A stretch of DNA of 64,000 nucleotides from Xiphydria camelus (lineage: Eukaryota; Arthropoda; Insecta; Hymenoptera; Xiphydriidae), in assembly GCA_963678675.1 (NCBI GenBank), contig OY783194.1, forward strand, positions 17,041,370 through 17,105,369. Direction: 5' to 3'. How positions within the stretch are numbered: the stretch's first letter is position 1; each line of letters opens with the position of its first letter. The notes under the pieces are model-generated. The model was not told the origin of the DNA and searched no databases. It worked only from the letters and a program-made list of their open reading frames with translations. Made by a program: the position numbers and the translations under genes. Below, piece after piece: positions 44,055 through 54,192 of the stretch.

Positions 44055-47000
44055 ATGCCGACTCGGCTACTCCCGAGAAGAGAAGGGGGAGGGGGGCTCG
44101 CTAGGTCGGGCCCTCTGATTCCCCTGCAGTCAACGAGGACTGACCGACTCCTAATCACCATGGCTATTGAGGGGATCAAATTCTCGCAGATAAACTTGCA
44201 ACACTGCATAGCGGCCTCGGCGATTCTTAGCCGAGGCCTGGCAGTAGGGCAAACAGACATAGCCCTGATTCATGAACCTTGGATTACGGGAGAGGGCAGG
44301 GTTGCGGGGCTGCAACTAGGGGGTGGCAGCTTAATACACGCACCCTCGAGGGAGGGTCCCAGGGCCTGTGTCTTTGTGAGTAAGAGATACAGTGCCCTGA
44401 GACTTCAAAAATTCTGCACCAGAGATCTGGCGGCGGTGAAAATCGGGCTTAGTGTGGGAGGAGGGAGGTCTGACGTAGTGGTCGGGTCAGCCTACTTCCC
44501 GCACGATTCTGAGGACCCTCCCCCTACGAGGGAACTCAGAAGCCTGGTTGACCACTGCAAAAGGGAGGGGCTCCAGTTGATAGTGGGGTGTGATGCAAAT
44601 TCACACCACACCATCTGGAACAGCTCCGACATAAACAGGAGAGGTACAGAACTGTTAGAGTATCTCTCGACGACTGATCTCGAGATCCTCAATAGGGGCT
44701 TGAAACCTACCTATGTCACCTCCCGTAGACAGGAGGTGATTGATATAACCTTGTGCACGCGCAAGCTGGCCCAAGCGATCAGAAACTGGCAGGTGAGCGG
44801 AGAGGTAACACTCTCGGATCAACGCCGGATTACCTTTAGCGTCGAGGGGGACGCGGGCTCGAGCCCAACGGAGGTATACCGCAATCCTAAAGCCACGAAC
44901 TGGGCCTTCTATAGGGAAGAGCTCGGCGAGAGGCTTCGGGACATCCAGAGCGGCTTTCCGAGGACAAAGGGGAGGATAGACGGCGCGGTAGAATGTCTGC
45001 AAGCTGCCGTCATCCAATCCTATGAGTCCGCGTGCCCCGCAAAATGACGCAAGAACAGCACCAGGGTGCCCTGGTGGAATAAGGAGCTAAATAAACTCCG
45101 CACGAGCACCCGAAGGATGCTTAATAAGGCGATGAAAACCGACCTGGATCAGGACTGGGAAAATTATAGGTCTTTTCAGAGGACCTATAAAAAGCTGGTC
45201 AGATCATCAAAAAGGGAGTCTTGGAGAAGGTTCTGCGGGGAACTGGAGGCTTTGCCTCAGGTTACCAGACTACGCAGGATCTTCGTATCAGGACCCCCAA
45301 TAAAGCTTGATGGACTCACACTCCCAAATGGCAGGGATGTGAACAGCCATGAAGAAATATTGACGCACCTCTTGGAGGTGCATTTTCCAGGCTCTGGCCC
45401 CGTGATTCCCCACATTGAAGAGGATCGATGGGGGGTAGGGCGGGGGACTGGAAGACTGCCGCAAAGGTAGTCACAATCAGCAGGATCGAGTGGGCCGTTA
45501 AATCTTTTGAGAGATTTAAGGGCCCGGGGGTGGATGGGATCTTCCCAGCCCTTCTACAGGAGGGAGGGGAGGACCTATTGAAACGCCTCTACACTATCTA
45601 CAGATCCTGTCTTGCCTTGGGATATACCCCTAGGGCTTGGAGAAAGGTCAGAGTAGTCTTCATACCAAAACCGGGTAAGAACTGCTACGACCAGGCCAAG
45701 TGTTTTACGCCTATCAGCCTGACATCTTTCCTGCTCAAAACGCTGGAGAGACTGGTTGATAGGTACATCAGGGATACCGCTCTGATCGAAAGACCAATAG
45801 AGCGGATCCAACATGCATTCCAGACCGGTAAATCCACAGAGACGGCCCTCTACTGTCTCGTCCGCGAGATAGAGAGGTCCCTCGATAGGAAGGAATCGGT
45901 TCTGAGCGTGTTTCTGGATATTGAGGGGGCCTTTGACAACACCTCCTTCGAAGCCATCTGCGAGGCAGCACGAGGGTTCGGCATAGAGGAATCCATTGTT
46001 AGCTGGATCCAGAGTATGTTGCAGACGCGGAGGGTTTGGGCCAGCCTCGGAGAAGCCGAGGTGAAGGCTCGGGCCGCCAGAGGATGCCCGCAGGGGGGGT
46101 ACTTTCCCCACTCCTGTGGACTCTGGTGGTGAACGGGCTCCTGGTGAGGCTCAGAGAGGCTGGCTTCACTGTGCAGGGATATGCTGATGACTTGGCTATC
46201 TCTGTTAAGGGGAAAGACACCGAGGTGCTGGCGAGGCAAATGCAACGTGCGCTGGTCCTCGTGCAAAATTGGTGCCTATCTCAGTCGCTAAGAGTTAACC
46301 CAAGCAAAACTGAAATGGTGCTGTTCACACGTAGGAGGGGCTGTAAATTTAAAGCTCCTACCATTTTCGGCGCTGAGCTGGAGACCTCCGGAGTGGTGCG
46401 CTATTTGGGGGTAACTCTGGATAGCAAACTTCAATGGAGAAGTCATATAAATAAGCAGGCCCAGAAGGCAATTTCCACCTTTTGGGCCTGTAGAAGAATG
46501 TTCAGCAGAACATGGGGACTGAGGCCGGGAGTGGTGGCGTGGATCTACACTGCCATCCTAGTGCCTCAGCTCATCTATGCGTCAGTAGTCTGGTGGCCCT
46601 CTCTTAGGAGGAACATCAACCGCAAGACGCTACTTAAAGTCTACAGGCTAGCATGCCTGGGGATAACTGGCGCCATGCGCACAACTCCGACCCTGGCCAT
46701 GGGGGCCCTCCTTAACCTAGCACCTCCCCACCTCGTGGCGGAGGCTGGGGCGAGGAAGGCGGTCCTACGCCTGTACTTCGGTAGATACTCGAGAGAGGCG
46801 GCCAGGGGACACACCGCAATCCTTCGGTGGGGTGGAGTGCTAGAGGAGTTCGCCCTGAAAAGGGGGGATCGATTCCTAGACGGCTATCGCTTTCAGTGTC
46901 GATTCGAGATCCTGGAATGAAGCATACGAGGGCTCTTTTTAGAGGACCCTCTAATAAACTGGGCACTAGGTTGCTGAACCTAGACAAGGCTCAGCTACGG

Positions 47001-47290
47001 TGGATCGTGGGACTTGTCACTGGACATTGGCTCACAAGAAAGCACATGGGGAACATGGGCCTCGGGACGGAGGTACTATGCCCCAGGTGCGGAGATGAAG
47101 AAGAAACTCCCCTTCATATACTGGCGCACTGCAAGAGGTTGACGGCCCGTGGGTACTCTATCTTGGGGGCCCCCCTTTCGACGATGCCAGTATCAAGGAC
47201 ATCGGGGTGGGCGAGCTTTTGCGCTTTGCGAGGAAGGCTGGCATACCCAGTAGTCACACCTAAGGCTGCCCCAATTGGGGCCCGGGCATA
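44055..47290 (+). pseudogene. LINE ORF2: endonuclease and reverse transcriptase, RNase H missing
   Basis: The N-terminal apurinic-type endonuclease begins near 44160 ('INLQHCIAAS', 'IALIHEPWITG', 'GCDANSHHTIWNSSDINRRG', 'EVIDITL'). The RT follows ('GPGVDGIFPALLQEG', 'FIPKPGKNCYD', 'FLDIEGAFDNTSF', 'GYADDLAISVKGKD' with YADD at about 46180-46191), then 'RYLGVTLDSKLQW'. A C-terminal zinc knuckle, 'CPRCGDEEETPLHILAHC', ends the protein near 47135. The RNase H domain expected between RT and knuckle is absent: the two abut near 46870-46930. A stop at 45045 and shifts near 45440 and 46100 break it. Confidence 0.85.
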
Positions 47291-47844
47291 ATGGTCCACT
47301 AGAGCTGAGCGCCCGGTTGATGCCAACCCACACAATACAAAATACAAAAATACAATACGTTTAAAAGTAACATTTAAAAAAGTCATGAGCGACAGATTCC
47401 GAGTCGCTGGTGTACGGTCACCGGTCTGTTGACAGTTGAACCAGCTTAGTTTTGAGAGTTTTAAATGAATATAAATTAATTATGAGTCTCATAATAACTA
47501 ACGGGTTTAATTACTGACTGTTTCACAGGCTCCATTAGACATGAATTGGAGTGACAGTCACCATAGAGTTACGAACTCCGACCACCTCGTGGCGCCACTA
47601 GAGTTACTTGCCTAGCCTATTGTTTCCGAAAATGGATAGAAAGTAACGCATAGATTCGCCATATTGTTTTCGAAAATACAATCGATTGCGCTACTTTCTA
47701 TATCTAGTTGCTTTACGTGCAAAGCGGTTAGGGCACCATCTGGGAGCTGTTGTGCAAAGTAATGTGGGGGAATTTAACGAGCGCATAAAGGGCAATTACA
47801 ATGAAATTCCTTTTTATTAATTAAAATTAAATATTTTTTGTAAA

Positions 47845-47984
47845 ATGCCTTACTCGAAAAAAACCTGTTGCGTCAAAGGTTGCTCAAATACAGCAGATCG
47901 TGTAGAAAATATTAATCCACCAGTAAAATCTATTCGTTTCCTACAAGTAGTGTTCACTTGCCCTGAAAGAATCACAAACGTGTA
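47845..47984 (+). pseudogene. THAP zinc-finger exon, copy A
   Basis: The frame starts 'MPYSKKTCCVKGCSNT' with the C-x4-C of a THAP domain and continues 'SIRFLQVV' before a stop. The second pair of ligands is not present in this exon. Copy B at 52259 (-) is a close inverted relative, with shared upstream sequence (GAGCGCATAAAGGGCA). Together with the SWIM-type exon at 50187-50392 it forms one split element. Confidence 0.6.
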
Positions 47985-48091
47985 AAGTTGAAAAACTGCA
48001 TTAATTCACTACTACAGTATTCTGATAATATGTATAGGTGATATCCAGTAAGTTAAGTAAGAGTGTGTACGGCGTTATTCAGAAAACATAT

Positions 48092-49215
48092 TATAATAAT
48101 AATAACAAAAGCGGTTAGGACGCTAATCATCCCTGAACGCCACCGAAAACTTAATAGTTTTATTGTAGCCCCGCTGTGATTAGGGGTGTACCTTAGATTT
48201 GCATCTTGGCCTTTTTGGCCAATCCACATATCCATTCCACCCCCAGCTCTCTAGCCCTTTCCAGGCTAGGAAAAGCCTCGCCTATCAGATGGTGTCTATA
48301 AGCCCCTAGTGCTGGACATTCCAGCAGCAGGTGCTGGACATTCCAGCAGCAGGTGCTGGGCATCTTCCCTCTCCACTTTGCAGTATCGACATCTATCCGT
48401 TTCCGATAGACCTAGTCTCCTGCAGTGTGAGTTGAATTTTCCGTGACCAGTTAATAGTCTGATTGTAATGCTCAGGCTTAACCTGTTCATGTTCACTAGT
48501 AACCTGGCTCTCTTTTGTGCTAGGCGAGGCATTAGATTCCTCGCCTGTCTGCCCGTTCCTAGATTAGTCCACCGGTGAAAATGCTCCCTGTGGAATTTCC
48601 TCTTAATCTCTAACCTGCCCATGGCAAAGGAGACTCCCACTGGCATGAGGTTCTCCTTTCTGGTGCCCTCTTTCGCCAGTACGTCCGCTATCTCGTTACC
48701 ATGGACTCCTGTGTGTCCGGGGACCAAAGCAAGAATAATCTTGTTGGTTTTCCCTAGAATCTCTAGCACTTCCATAGTCTCCCACACAATCTGTGAATTT
48801 GTGCTTGTCCTGTGGAGTGCTTTTATAGCAGCTTGACTGTCAGACCAAATATAAATATACTTGTTCGCAGTGCGCTGCTCTACAAGTAGTTCCAGGCAGT
48901 GTTTTATTGCCAAGACTTCCGCCTGGAATACTGTGGCTTTGTCTCCCAGGGCGATACTTACCCTGAGGTCTTCTTGAGGTCCAAAGACTCCCGCCCCAAA
49001 GCGACCCCCGTACCCCGACCCATCGGTGTACCAGTGCCTGACTGTGGGACCCGGAGTCCTCTTACTAATTTCCCAGTGATTCCTCTCAGGTAGGTAGACC
49101 ACAAAGGCCTTCCTGATCTGGTATTTCCTGGCTATCTTATCCTGTCTCAAGGACATAGATCCTTGATCAAGCACGCCTAGTCTGGTGTGTGCTGTCCTTG
49201 CCCTGGTCCACTCCC
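48092..49215 (-). pseudogene. 5'-truncated LINE fragment with RNase H domain
   Basis: Flanked by the 12-bp duplication CAGAAAACATAT (48080-48091 and 49216-49227). The minus frame (49215 to 48296) holds an RNase H: 'WYTDGSGYGGRFGAGV', 'FQAEVLAIKHCLELL', 'IWSDSQAAIKAL' and 'VPGHTGVHGNEIADVLAKEG', covering the D-E-D-D residues. A C-terminal knuckle follows, 'CRYCKVEREDAQHLLLEC'. The 3' end is a TTATTA-type tail. RNase H after RT fits LOA/I-type LINEs. A 21-bp direct repeat (GGACATTCCAGCAGCAGGTG) lies at 48313-48355. Confidence 0.85.
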
Positions 49216-49566
49216 CAGAAAACATATATTCAACAATGTTTTTTTCCACATACATACGTTTGACATGTTCGAAGGCAATGCGCAATTATGTTAATAATGA
49301 GTCTAATCACCCACCAGCATCAATAATCGCTTGGCATCTCCGAGGCATACTATCCACCAACTTTTCGGCGTATTCGCGGGGAAGTACCTTCCCAACGCGT
49401 TGAATTTCTTAGGTTACATTCCAAAAGTCATCGAATTTCTCAGGATACATACATCAAGCAGAAGCTTCGAGGAAAACATGTCTTCACTGTGAATTCGCTG
49501 TGAACCAACTATCCTGAGAAATTCGACGCATTTGGAAAGCACTTCCCTGCGAATACGCTAGGCAAG

Positions 49567-50013
49567 TAACTCTAGTGGCGCCACGAGGTGGTTAGAGTTT
49601 GTAACTCTAGGGTGACTGTCACTCAAATTCATGTCTAATGGAGCCTGTGAAACAGTTAGTAATCAAACTCGTTAGTTATTATGAGACTCATAATTAATTT
49701 GTATTAATTTAAAACTCTCAAAACTAAGCTTGTTCAACTGTCAACAGACTGGTGACCGTACACCTAGGGACTCGGAATTTGTCACTGGTGACTTTTTTAA
49801 ATGTTACTTTTAAACGTACTAACTAATGATTAATCAATCCTAATGCTTTCATTAACGAGGGTAAACGACACCGTATCTAATGAGGGCATGAGAATTAATT
49901 GTTCACTGGTCAGTATGTTTAAAAATGACATTTCACTTATCCCCCTAGAGTTGCGTGGAATGTCCACGAGGTCGCGCGCGTGTTGGTGATTTGAGGTACT
50001 TGCCTAGCGTATA
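49567..50013. mobile_element. MITE with TAGGCAAGTA ends, copy c
   Basis: Uninterrupted inverted copy: ATACGCTAGGCAAGTA at both ends (inverted), boxes GCGCCACGAGG and GACCTCGTGG order reversed relative to copies a and b, with a nested GAATCTGTCGCTGG MITE core at 49765-49935. Confidence 0.8.
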
Positions 50014-50186
50014 CGCCGAAAATTTAGTGGATAATATGCCTCGGAGATGCCAAACGATTATTGATGCTGGTGGATTAATATAATTACGCATTGCCTTGGA
50101 ACATGTCATATGTGGAAAAAAATATTGTTGAATAATTTTTTTATGAATAACGCCGTACACGCTCTTACTTAACTTACTGTACTTAC

Positions 50187-50392
50187 CACAATCTTTAAAT
50201 CATAAGTATTTGATACACTGGTTTGAGCTACAACTTTACAGGTTATAACGATCTCTCCGTTTTCGGTGTCATCTGTCTCTATTACATTAAGTACATGACC
50301 TGATTCAAATAATGTTCGTCCTTTGACATCATTTTGACCTCGTGTGAGGTTCTTTGGATTGGCCGAAAACCATACTTAATAATTCTTATCAT
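50187..50392 (-). pseudogene. SWIM-family N-terminal exon, copy A
   Basis: The minus frame starts 'MIRIIKYGFRPIQ', shifts once, and continues 'GRTLFESGHVLNVIETDD' and 'VSNTYDLKIV', ending at a GTAAGTA donor. The Tc1 foldback sits immediately in the donor's downstream bases, as in copy B. Confidence 0.6.
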
Positions 50393-50435
50393 TGTCATAA
50401 ATTCTCTACTAACATTACCCTGTAAATTTACTGTA

Positions 50436-50751
50436 CCATACGTCCGCGATCAAACAGACCATAGCAAAATTGCGAGTTTTGCATGAGCACCACCGTGGGC
50501 CTCCTCGTCCAATAGAATCACCGGAGAAGCATGAATGCGCATGCGTAGTCATCTGCGGGTGTTGGCGTCGTCAGCAAGTTCAGATCGGTTTCAATGAAAT
50601 GTCAATGAAAACCGATCTGAACTTGCTGACGACACCGACACCCGTGGATGACTACGCATGCGCATTCACGCTTCTCCGGTGATCCTACGATTCGGGGTGC
50701 TCATGCAAAACTCGCAATTTTGCTATGGGTGCTTTGATCACGGACATATGG
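50436..50751. mobile_element. Palindromic TA-target MITE, third copy
   Basis: CCATACGTCCGCGATCAAAC at left and its near complement at right, TA on both sides (50434-50435 and 50752-50753). Same family as 9605-9916. Confidence 0.9.
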
Positions 50752-50753
50752 TA

Positions 50754-50968
50754 CACCCAGCGTCTCGGATTCTGTCGCTAGTGACTTTCTAAAATATCAT
50801 TTTTAATCATACTAACCAATGAACAATTAATTCTCATGCCCTCATTAGCTACGGTGGCGTTTACTCTCGTTAATAAAAGCATGAAGATTGATTAATTATT
50901 GGTTATTACGTTCAAAAATAACATTTAAAAAAATCACCAGCGACAGAATCCGAGACGCTGGGTGTACC
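50754..50968. mobile_element. MITE with GGATTCTGTCGCTAGTGAC ends
   Basis: Best preserved copy of the family: CACCCAGCGTCTCGGATTCT at left is complemented at right, flanked by TA. Confidence 0.85.
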
Positions 50969-51324
50969 GACCCGTGTAACGCCGTACCGTACGTCCGCGA
51001 TCAAAGAGCCCGTAGGAAAATTGCGAGTTTTGCATGAGCACCCCTGTGGGTCTCCTCGTCCAATAGAATCACCGGAGAAGCGTGAATGCGCATGCGTAGT
51101 CATCCGGGAGTGTTGGCGTCGTCAGCAAGTTCAGATCGGTTTCAATGAAAACCGACCTGAGCTTGCTGACGACGGCAACACCCGCGGATGACTACACATG
51201 CGCATTCACGCACGCGCATATATAGATGGCAGTGTAGTTGCCGATGTGCGCGCGACCACACGACTGAAATAGATACTTTTTGGGAGTAAATTTACAGTGT
51301 AACGCTATTAGAGAATTTATAAAA

Positions 51325-51530
51325 ATGATCAGAATTATTAAGTATGGCTTTCGGTCAATTCAAAATAACTTCACACGAGGTCAAAATGATGTCAAAGGAC
51401 GAAAATTATTTGAATCAGGTCATGTATTAATGTAATAGAGACAGATGACACCGAAAATAGAGAGATCGTTATAACCTGTAACGTTGTAGCTCAATCCAGT
51501 GTATCAAATATTTATGACGTAAAAATTGTG
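51325..51530 (+). pseudogene. SWIM-family N-terminal exon, copy B
   Basis: 'MIRIIKYGFRSIQNNFTRG', 'VKGRKLFESGHVLM', one frame break with a stop near 51435, then 'EIVITCNVVAQSSVSNIYDV', ending at the donor GTG|GTAAGTA (51531). Downstream exons absent. Confidence 0.6.
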
Positions 51531-51537
51531 GTAAGTA

Positions 51538-52043
51538 CAGTAAGTTAAGTAAGAGCATGTACGGCGTTATTCATAAAAAATTTATTCAACAATGTTTTTT
51601 CCACATACATACGTTTGATATGTTCCAAGGCAATGCGCAATTATATTAACCCACCAGCATCAATAATCGCTTGGCATCTCCGAGGCATACTATCCACCAA
51701 ATTTTCGGCGTATTCGCGGGGAAGTGCCTTCCAAATGCGTCGAATTTCTCGGGATAGCTGCTTCACAGTGAAGACACGTTTTTCTCGAAGCTTCTGCCTG
51801 ATGTATTTATCCTGAGAAATTCGACGCATTTGGAAGGCACTTCCCCGCGAATACGCCGAAAATTTGGTGGATAGTATGCCTCGGAGATGCCAAGCGATTA
51901 TTGATGCTGATGGGTAATTGGACTCATTATTAACATAATTGCGCATTGCCTTGGAACATGTCAAACGTATATATGTGAAAAGAGACATTGCTAAATACAT
52001 TTTTTTATGAATAACGCTGTACACGCTCTTACTTAACTTACTG
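51538..52043. mobile_element. 506-bp Tc1-derived foldback, copy B
   Basis: CAGTAAGTTAAGTAAGAGC at both ends (inverted), TA at 51536-51537 and 52044-52045. The arms are inverted copies of the end of a Tc1-type transposase: 'RIWKALPREYAENLVDSMPR' and 'AIIDAGG' on the minus strand. Confidence 0.85.
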
Positions 52044-52084
52044 TATATCACCTATATATATTATCAGAATACTGTAGCAGTGGA

Positions 52085-52259
52085 TTAATGCAATTTTTAA
52101 CTCCATTAATCCACTTTACACGTTTGTGATTCTTCCATGGCAAGTGAACACTACTTGTAGGAAACGAATATAATTTTATTGTGGTGGATTAATATTTTGT
52201 ACACGATCTGGTGTATTTGAGCAATCTTTAACGCAACAAGTTCTTTTCGAGAATAACAT
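52085..52259 (-). pseudogene. THAP zinc-finger exon, copy B
   Basis: 'MLFSKRTCCVKDCSNTPDRV' followed by 'YIRFLQVVFTC'. C-x4-C of THAP present; a stop interrupts before the aromatic motif. Upstream DNA matches copy A. Confidence 0.6.
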
Positions 52260-52458
52260 TTTACAAAAAAATATTTAATTTAATTAATAAAAAGGAATTT
52301 CAGTGTAACTGCCCTTTATGCGCTCGTTAAATTCCTCCCCATGACTTTACACAACAACTTTCAGATGGCGCCCTAATCGCCTTGCACGGGCCCTATGGGC
52401 TCTTTGATCGCGGACATACGGTATACCCGACTGAAGGGCCGTTCTGAGAGCTTCAACG

Positions 52459-53672
52459 TGTCGCCAGCGAGACGTCCCAAGTTGAATTTTATTTAACTTT
52501 TCTCTCCTGTTGCTGCGGCAGTCGCCATATTTGTTTGTTTTTGTTGTTTTGATGACTTTTATTTTGAAGTTTTAAAAAATATTTTTAAGCTTTTGTATCG
52601 TTTTTGTCTCAGTTTTTGTTGATCTAAGTTTTTCAAAATTAAATTTAATGTAGAAGTAAGTTTTCTTTAACCCTCCGGCAGGCGCGCCTGCAGCAAAAAG
52701 CTGCAAATTTACATTTTTCTGTTATAACTAAGATATGATAAGCACTGTAGTATTGTGCGTCTAGGCATTCTTCGTCCATGTTATTGGCTCCGCCTACCGG
52801 CAGATTTTGTGCCATATGCCATTTCCGTTCAGTTGTTACAGACGTTCGGTTCGAAGCGGTTTCAATTTGCGGTGTGTTTGCCGCAGCGCGCCCAGTCATA
52901 TAAGTTTTATTTATTATTAAATTTTTTGAATTATGTAATATTGTCAACATTTTAGTATTATGTTTGTCAACATTGTGAGAAAAATACTTTTAAGAAGCAC
53001 AGTAACATTATTGTCAAGTATCTAGAATGTAAGCAGAGAGAACAAATGGAAGTTGAATAATTTAATTTTTTTTTGTTTTGAAAGTTTATATGTTAGTCTA
53101 TATTTCTTTGGTTTCTATTTGTTTCGAAAAATATATTTTTTTAGTTCAATAGAACAGTACAGGTTAAAGGAAGTTGAATAATATGACTTTTGTTTTAAAA
53201 AGTTTATATTTTAGTTTGTTATTTTCTTCAGGTTACATTTTTTTCAAAATGCTTATACATATATTCTCTTAGTTTAATAAAATAATTAAGCAATAAGCAT
53301 GGTACCTTTGACTTATTTTGCTACATAGAACATATTTCCTTGGTTGTTTGTGAACTAGAAAAGTGAAGAATTAAATTCTGTGTAAATGCCGCGCGCGCCC
53401 GCTCATGGGAATTCCAGTAGCGCGCCCGCCGGAGGGTTAAGGATAGGTTTTGGTGTGTAAACAAAAAATACTTACTTTTACTTTAAATTTAATTTTGAAA
53501 AACCTAGATCCACAAAAACTGAGACAAAAACCATATAAAAGCTTAAAAATATCTCCAAAAAACTCAAAAATAAAAGTCATCAAAACAACAAAAACAAACA
53601 AATATAGCGACTGCCGCAGCGACAGGAGAGCAAAGTTAAATAAAATTCAACTTAGGACGTGTCGCTAGCGAC
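52459..53672. mobile_element. 1.2-kb foldback with a piggyBac-like insertion in its centre
   Basis: Arms of about 200 bp (52459-52660 and 53455-53672) share AAGTTGAATTTTATTTAACT and GACTTTTATTTT. The centre is occupied by the TTAA element at 52671-53436. Confidence 0.85.
52671..53436. mobile_element. 766-bp non-autonomous piggyBac-like element
   Basis: Ends CCCTCCGGCAGGCGCGCC and the complement of GGCGCGCCCGCCGGAGGG-like right end, with TTAA on both sides (52667-52670 and 53437-53440). CCC-starting ends and TTAA target are hallmarks of piggyBac. No transposase core seen. Confidence 0.8.
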
Positions 53673-53836
53673 AGAAGAGTGGGGAGAAGCTGCCAATGAA
53701 TGCTCTATCCTTATGCGCTCGGTTAGTGTGACGTAGGCATCCCCGAAGTGGGGGTTAAAGACTCCAAACAATGAAAAAGTCCATAAGATTTAACACAGGG
53801 GCTTGCATTTTGCTAATATTGTCGCTACAATGCATC

Positions 53837-54110
53837 TGTGGCGACCCGTCACGCTACGACGGCCTGCCGCCAGATGGCGCCAACCCTCTCGGCCATCGAC
53901 TCCGCGGCTCCCGGCAAATAGCTCTCGGCTACTCGTTAGTGGTCCAGCAACGGGAGGGTTACTATGTAAGACCGTAACTGCCCGTTTCTCACGGAGGACC
54001 ACAGAGCGTCTAAGGCAGGAGTCGGCCTAGCCTTATTGACGAGTCCACAGGCCGAATCCAGGACGAAATGCTCCGCCACGAGTTGGCGAGCTCACATTTC
54101 GTTCCCCACA
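53837..54110 (+). repeat. 5' LTR of the CsRn1-like element
   Basis: TGTGGCGACCC to TTCCCCACA, directly followed by the primer binding site. A diverged copy lies at 38206-38472. It lacks similarity to the 3' terminal sequence at 58128-58761. Confidence 0.7.
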
Positions 54111-54111
54111 T

Positions 54112-54127
54112 TGGTGACCCCGACGTG
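54112..54127 (+). promoter_or_regulatory. Primer binding site for tRNA-Trp
   Basis: TGGTGACCCCGACGTG is complementary to the 3' end of insect tRNA-Trp (…CACGTCGGGGTCACCA), the primer used by CsRn1-clade elements. It lies one base after the LTR. Confidence 0.85.
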
Positions 54128-54192
54128 ATTTTAATCACGAAACGAACAACAATTTCCTTCTTCGTTCGGGAATCGAACGAGCAACTGGAGAA

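Larger units (their letters stand above)
42314..47355 (+). mobile_element. Full-length LOA-like non-LTR retrotransposon
   Basis: Flanked by an exact 14-bp duplication, TACGTTTAAAAGTA, at 42300-42313 and 47356-47369. It starts CCTGGGTTCCCCAACC and ends in an AATACAA-type A-rich tail, with ORF1 and ORF2 in order, consistent with target-primed reverse transcription. The insertion lies inside a MITE inside a MITE. GC content is well above that of the surroundings. Stops and shifts in both ORFs make it inactive. Confidence 0.9.
42105..47621. mobile_element. MITE with TAGGCAAGTA ends, copy b, split by a LINE
   Basis: Begins AGGCTAGGCAAGTATCTC and ends GTTACTTGCCTAGCCTAT. Removing the LINE at 42314-47355 gives the same organisation and length as copies a and c. 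It abuts copy a. Confidence 0.75.
48046..50179. mobile_element. Tc1-derived foldback, copy A, with nested insertions
   Basis: CAGTAAGTTAAGTAAGAG at the left is complemented at the right (50162-50179). Arms encode a duplicated Tc1 transposase C-terminus ('IIAWHLRGIL' on one strand; 'PRRCQAIIDAGG' in copy B). Nested inside are a LINE fragment (48092-49215) and a MITE (49567-50013). Confidence 0.75.
50987..52421. mobile_element. THAP/SWIM two-gene element, copy B
   Basis: Inverted ends CCGTACGTCCGCGATCAAAG (left) and the complement of CGCGGACATACGG (right) are flanked by TA at 50985-50986 and 52422-52423. A SWIM-family first exon runs inward from the left end (51325-51530) and a THAP exon runs inward from the right (52259 to about 52085). 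The middle, which should hold the remaining exons, is replaced by a Tc1 foldback (51538-52043). The palindromic MITEs at 9605 and 50436 share its ends. Confidence 0.7.

Noticed and set aside
45575..46266. Minus-strand frames of 178 and 138 codons opposite the RT
   Set aside because: They lie antisense to a clear reverse transcriptase with a YADD box.
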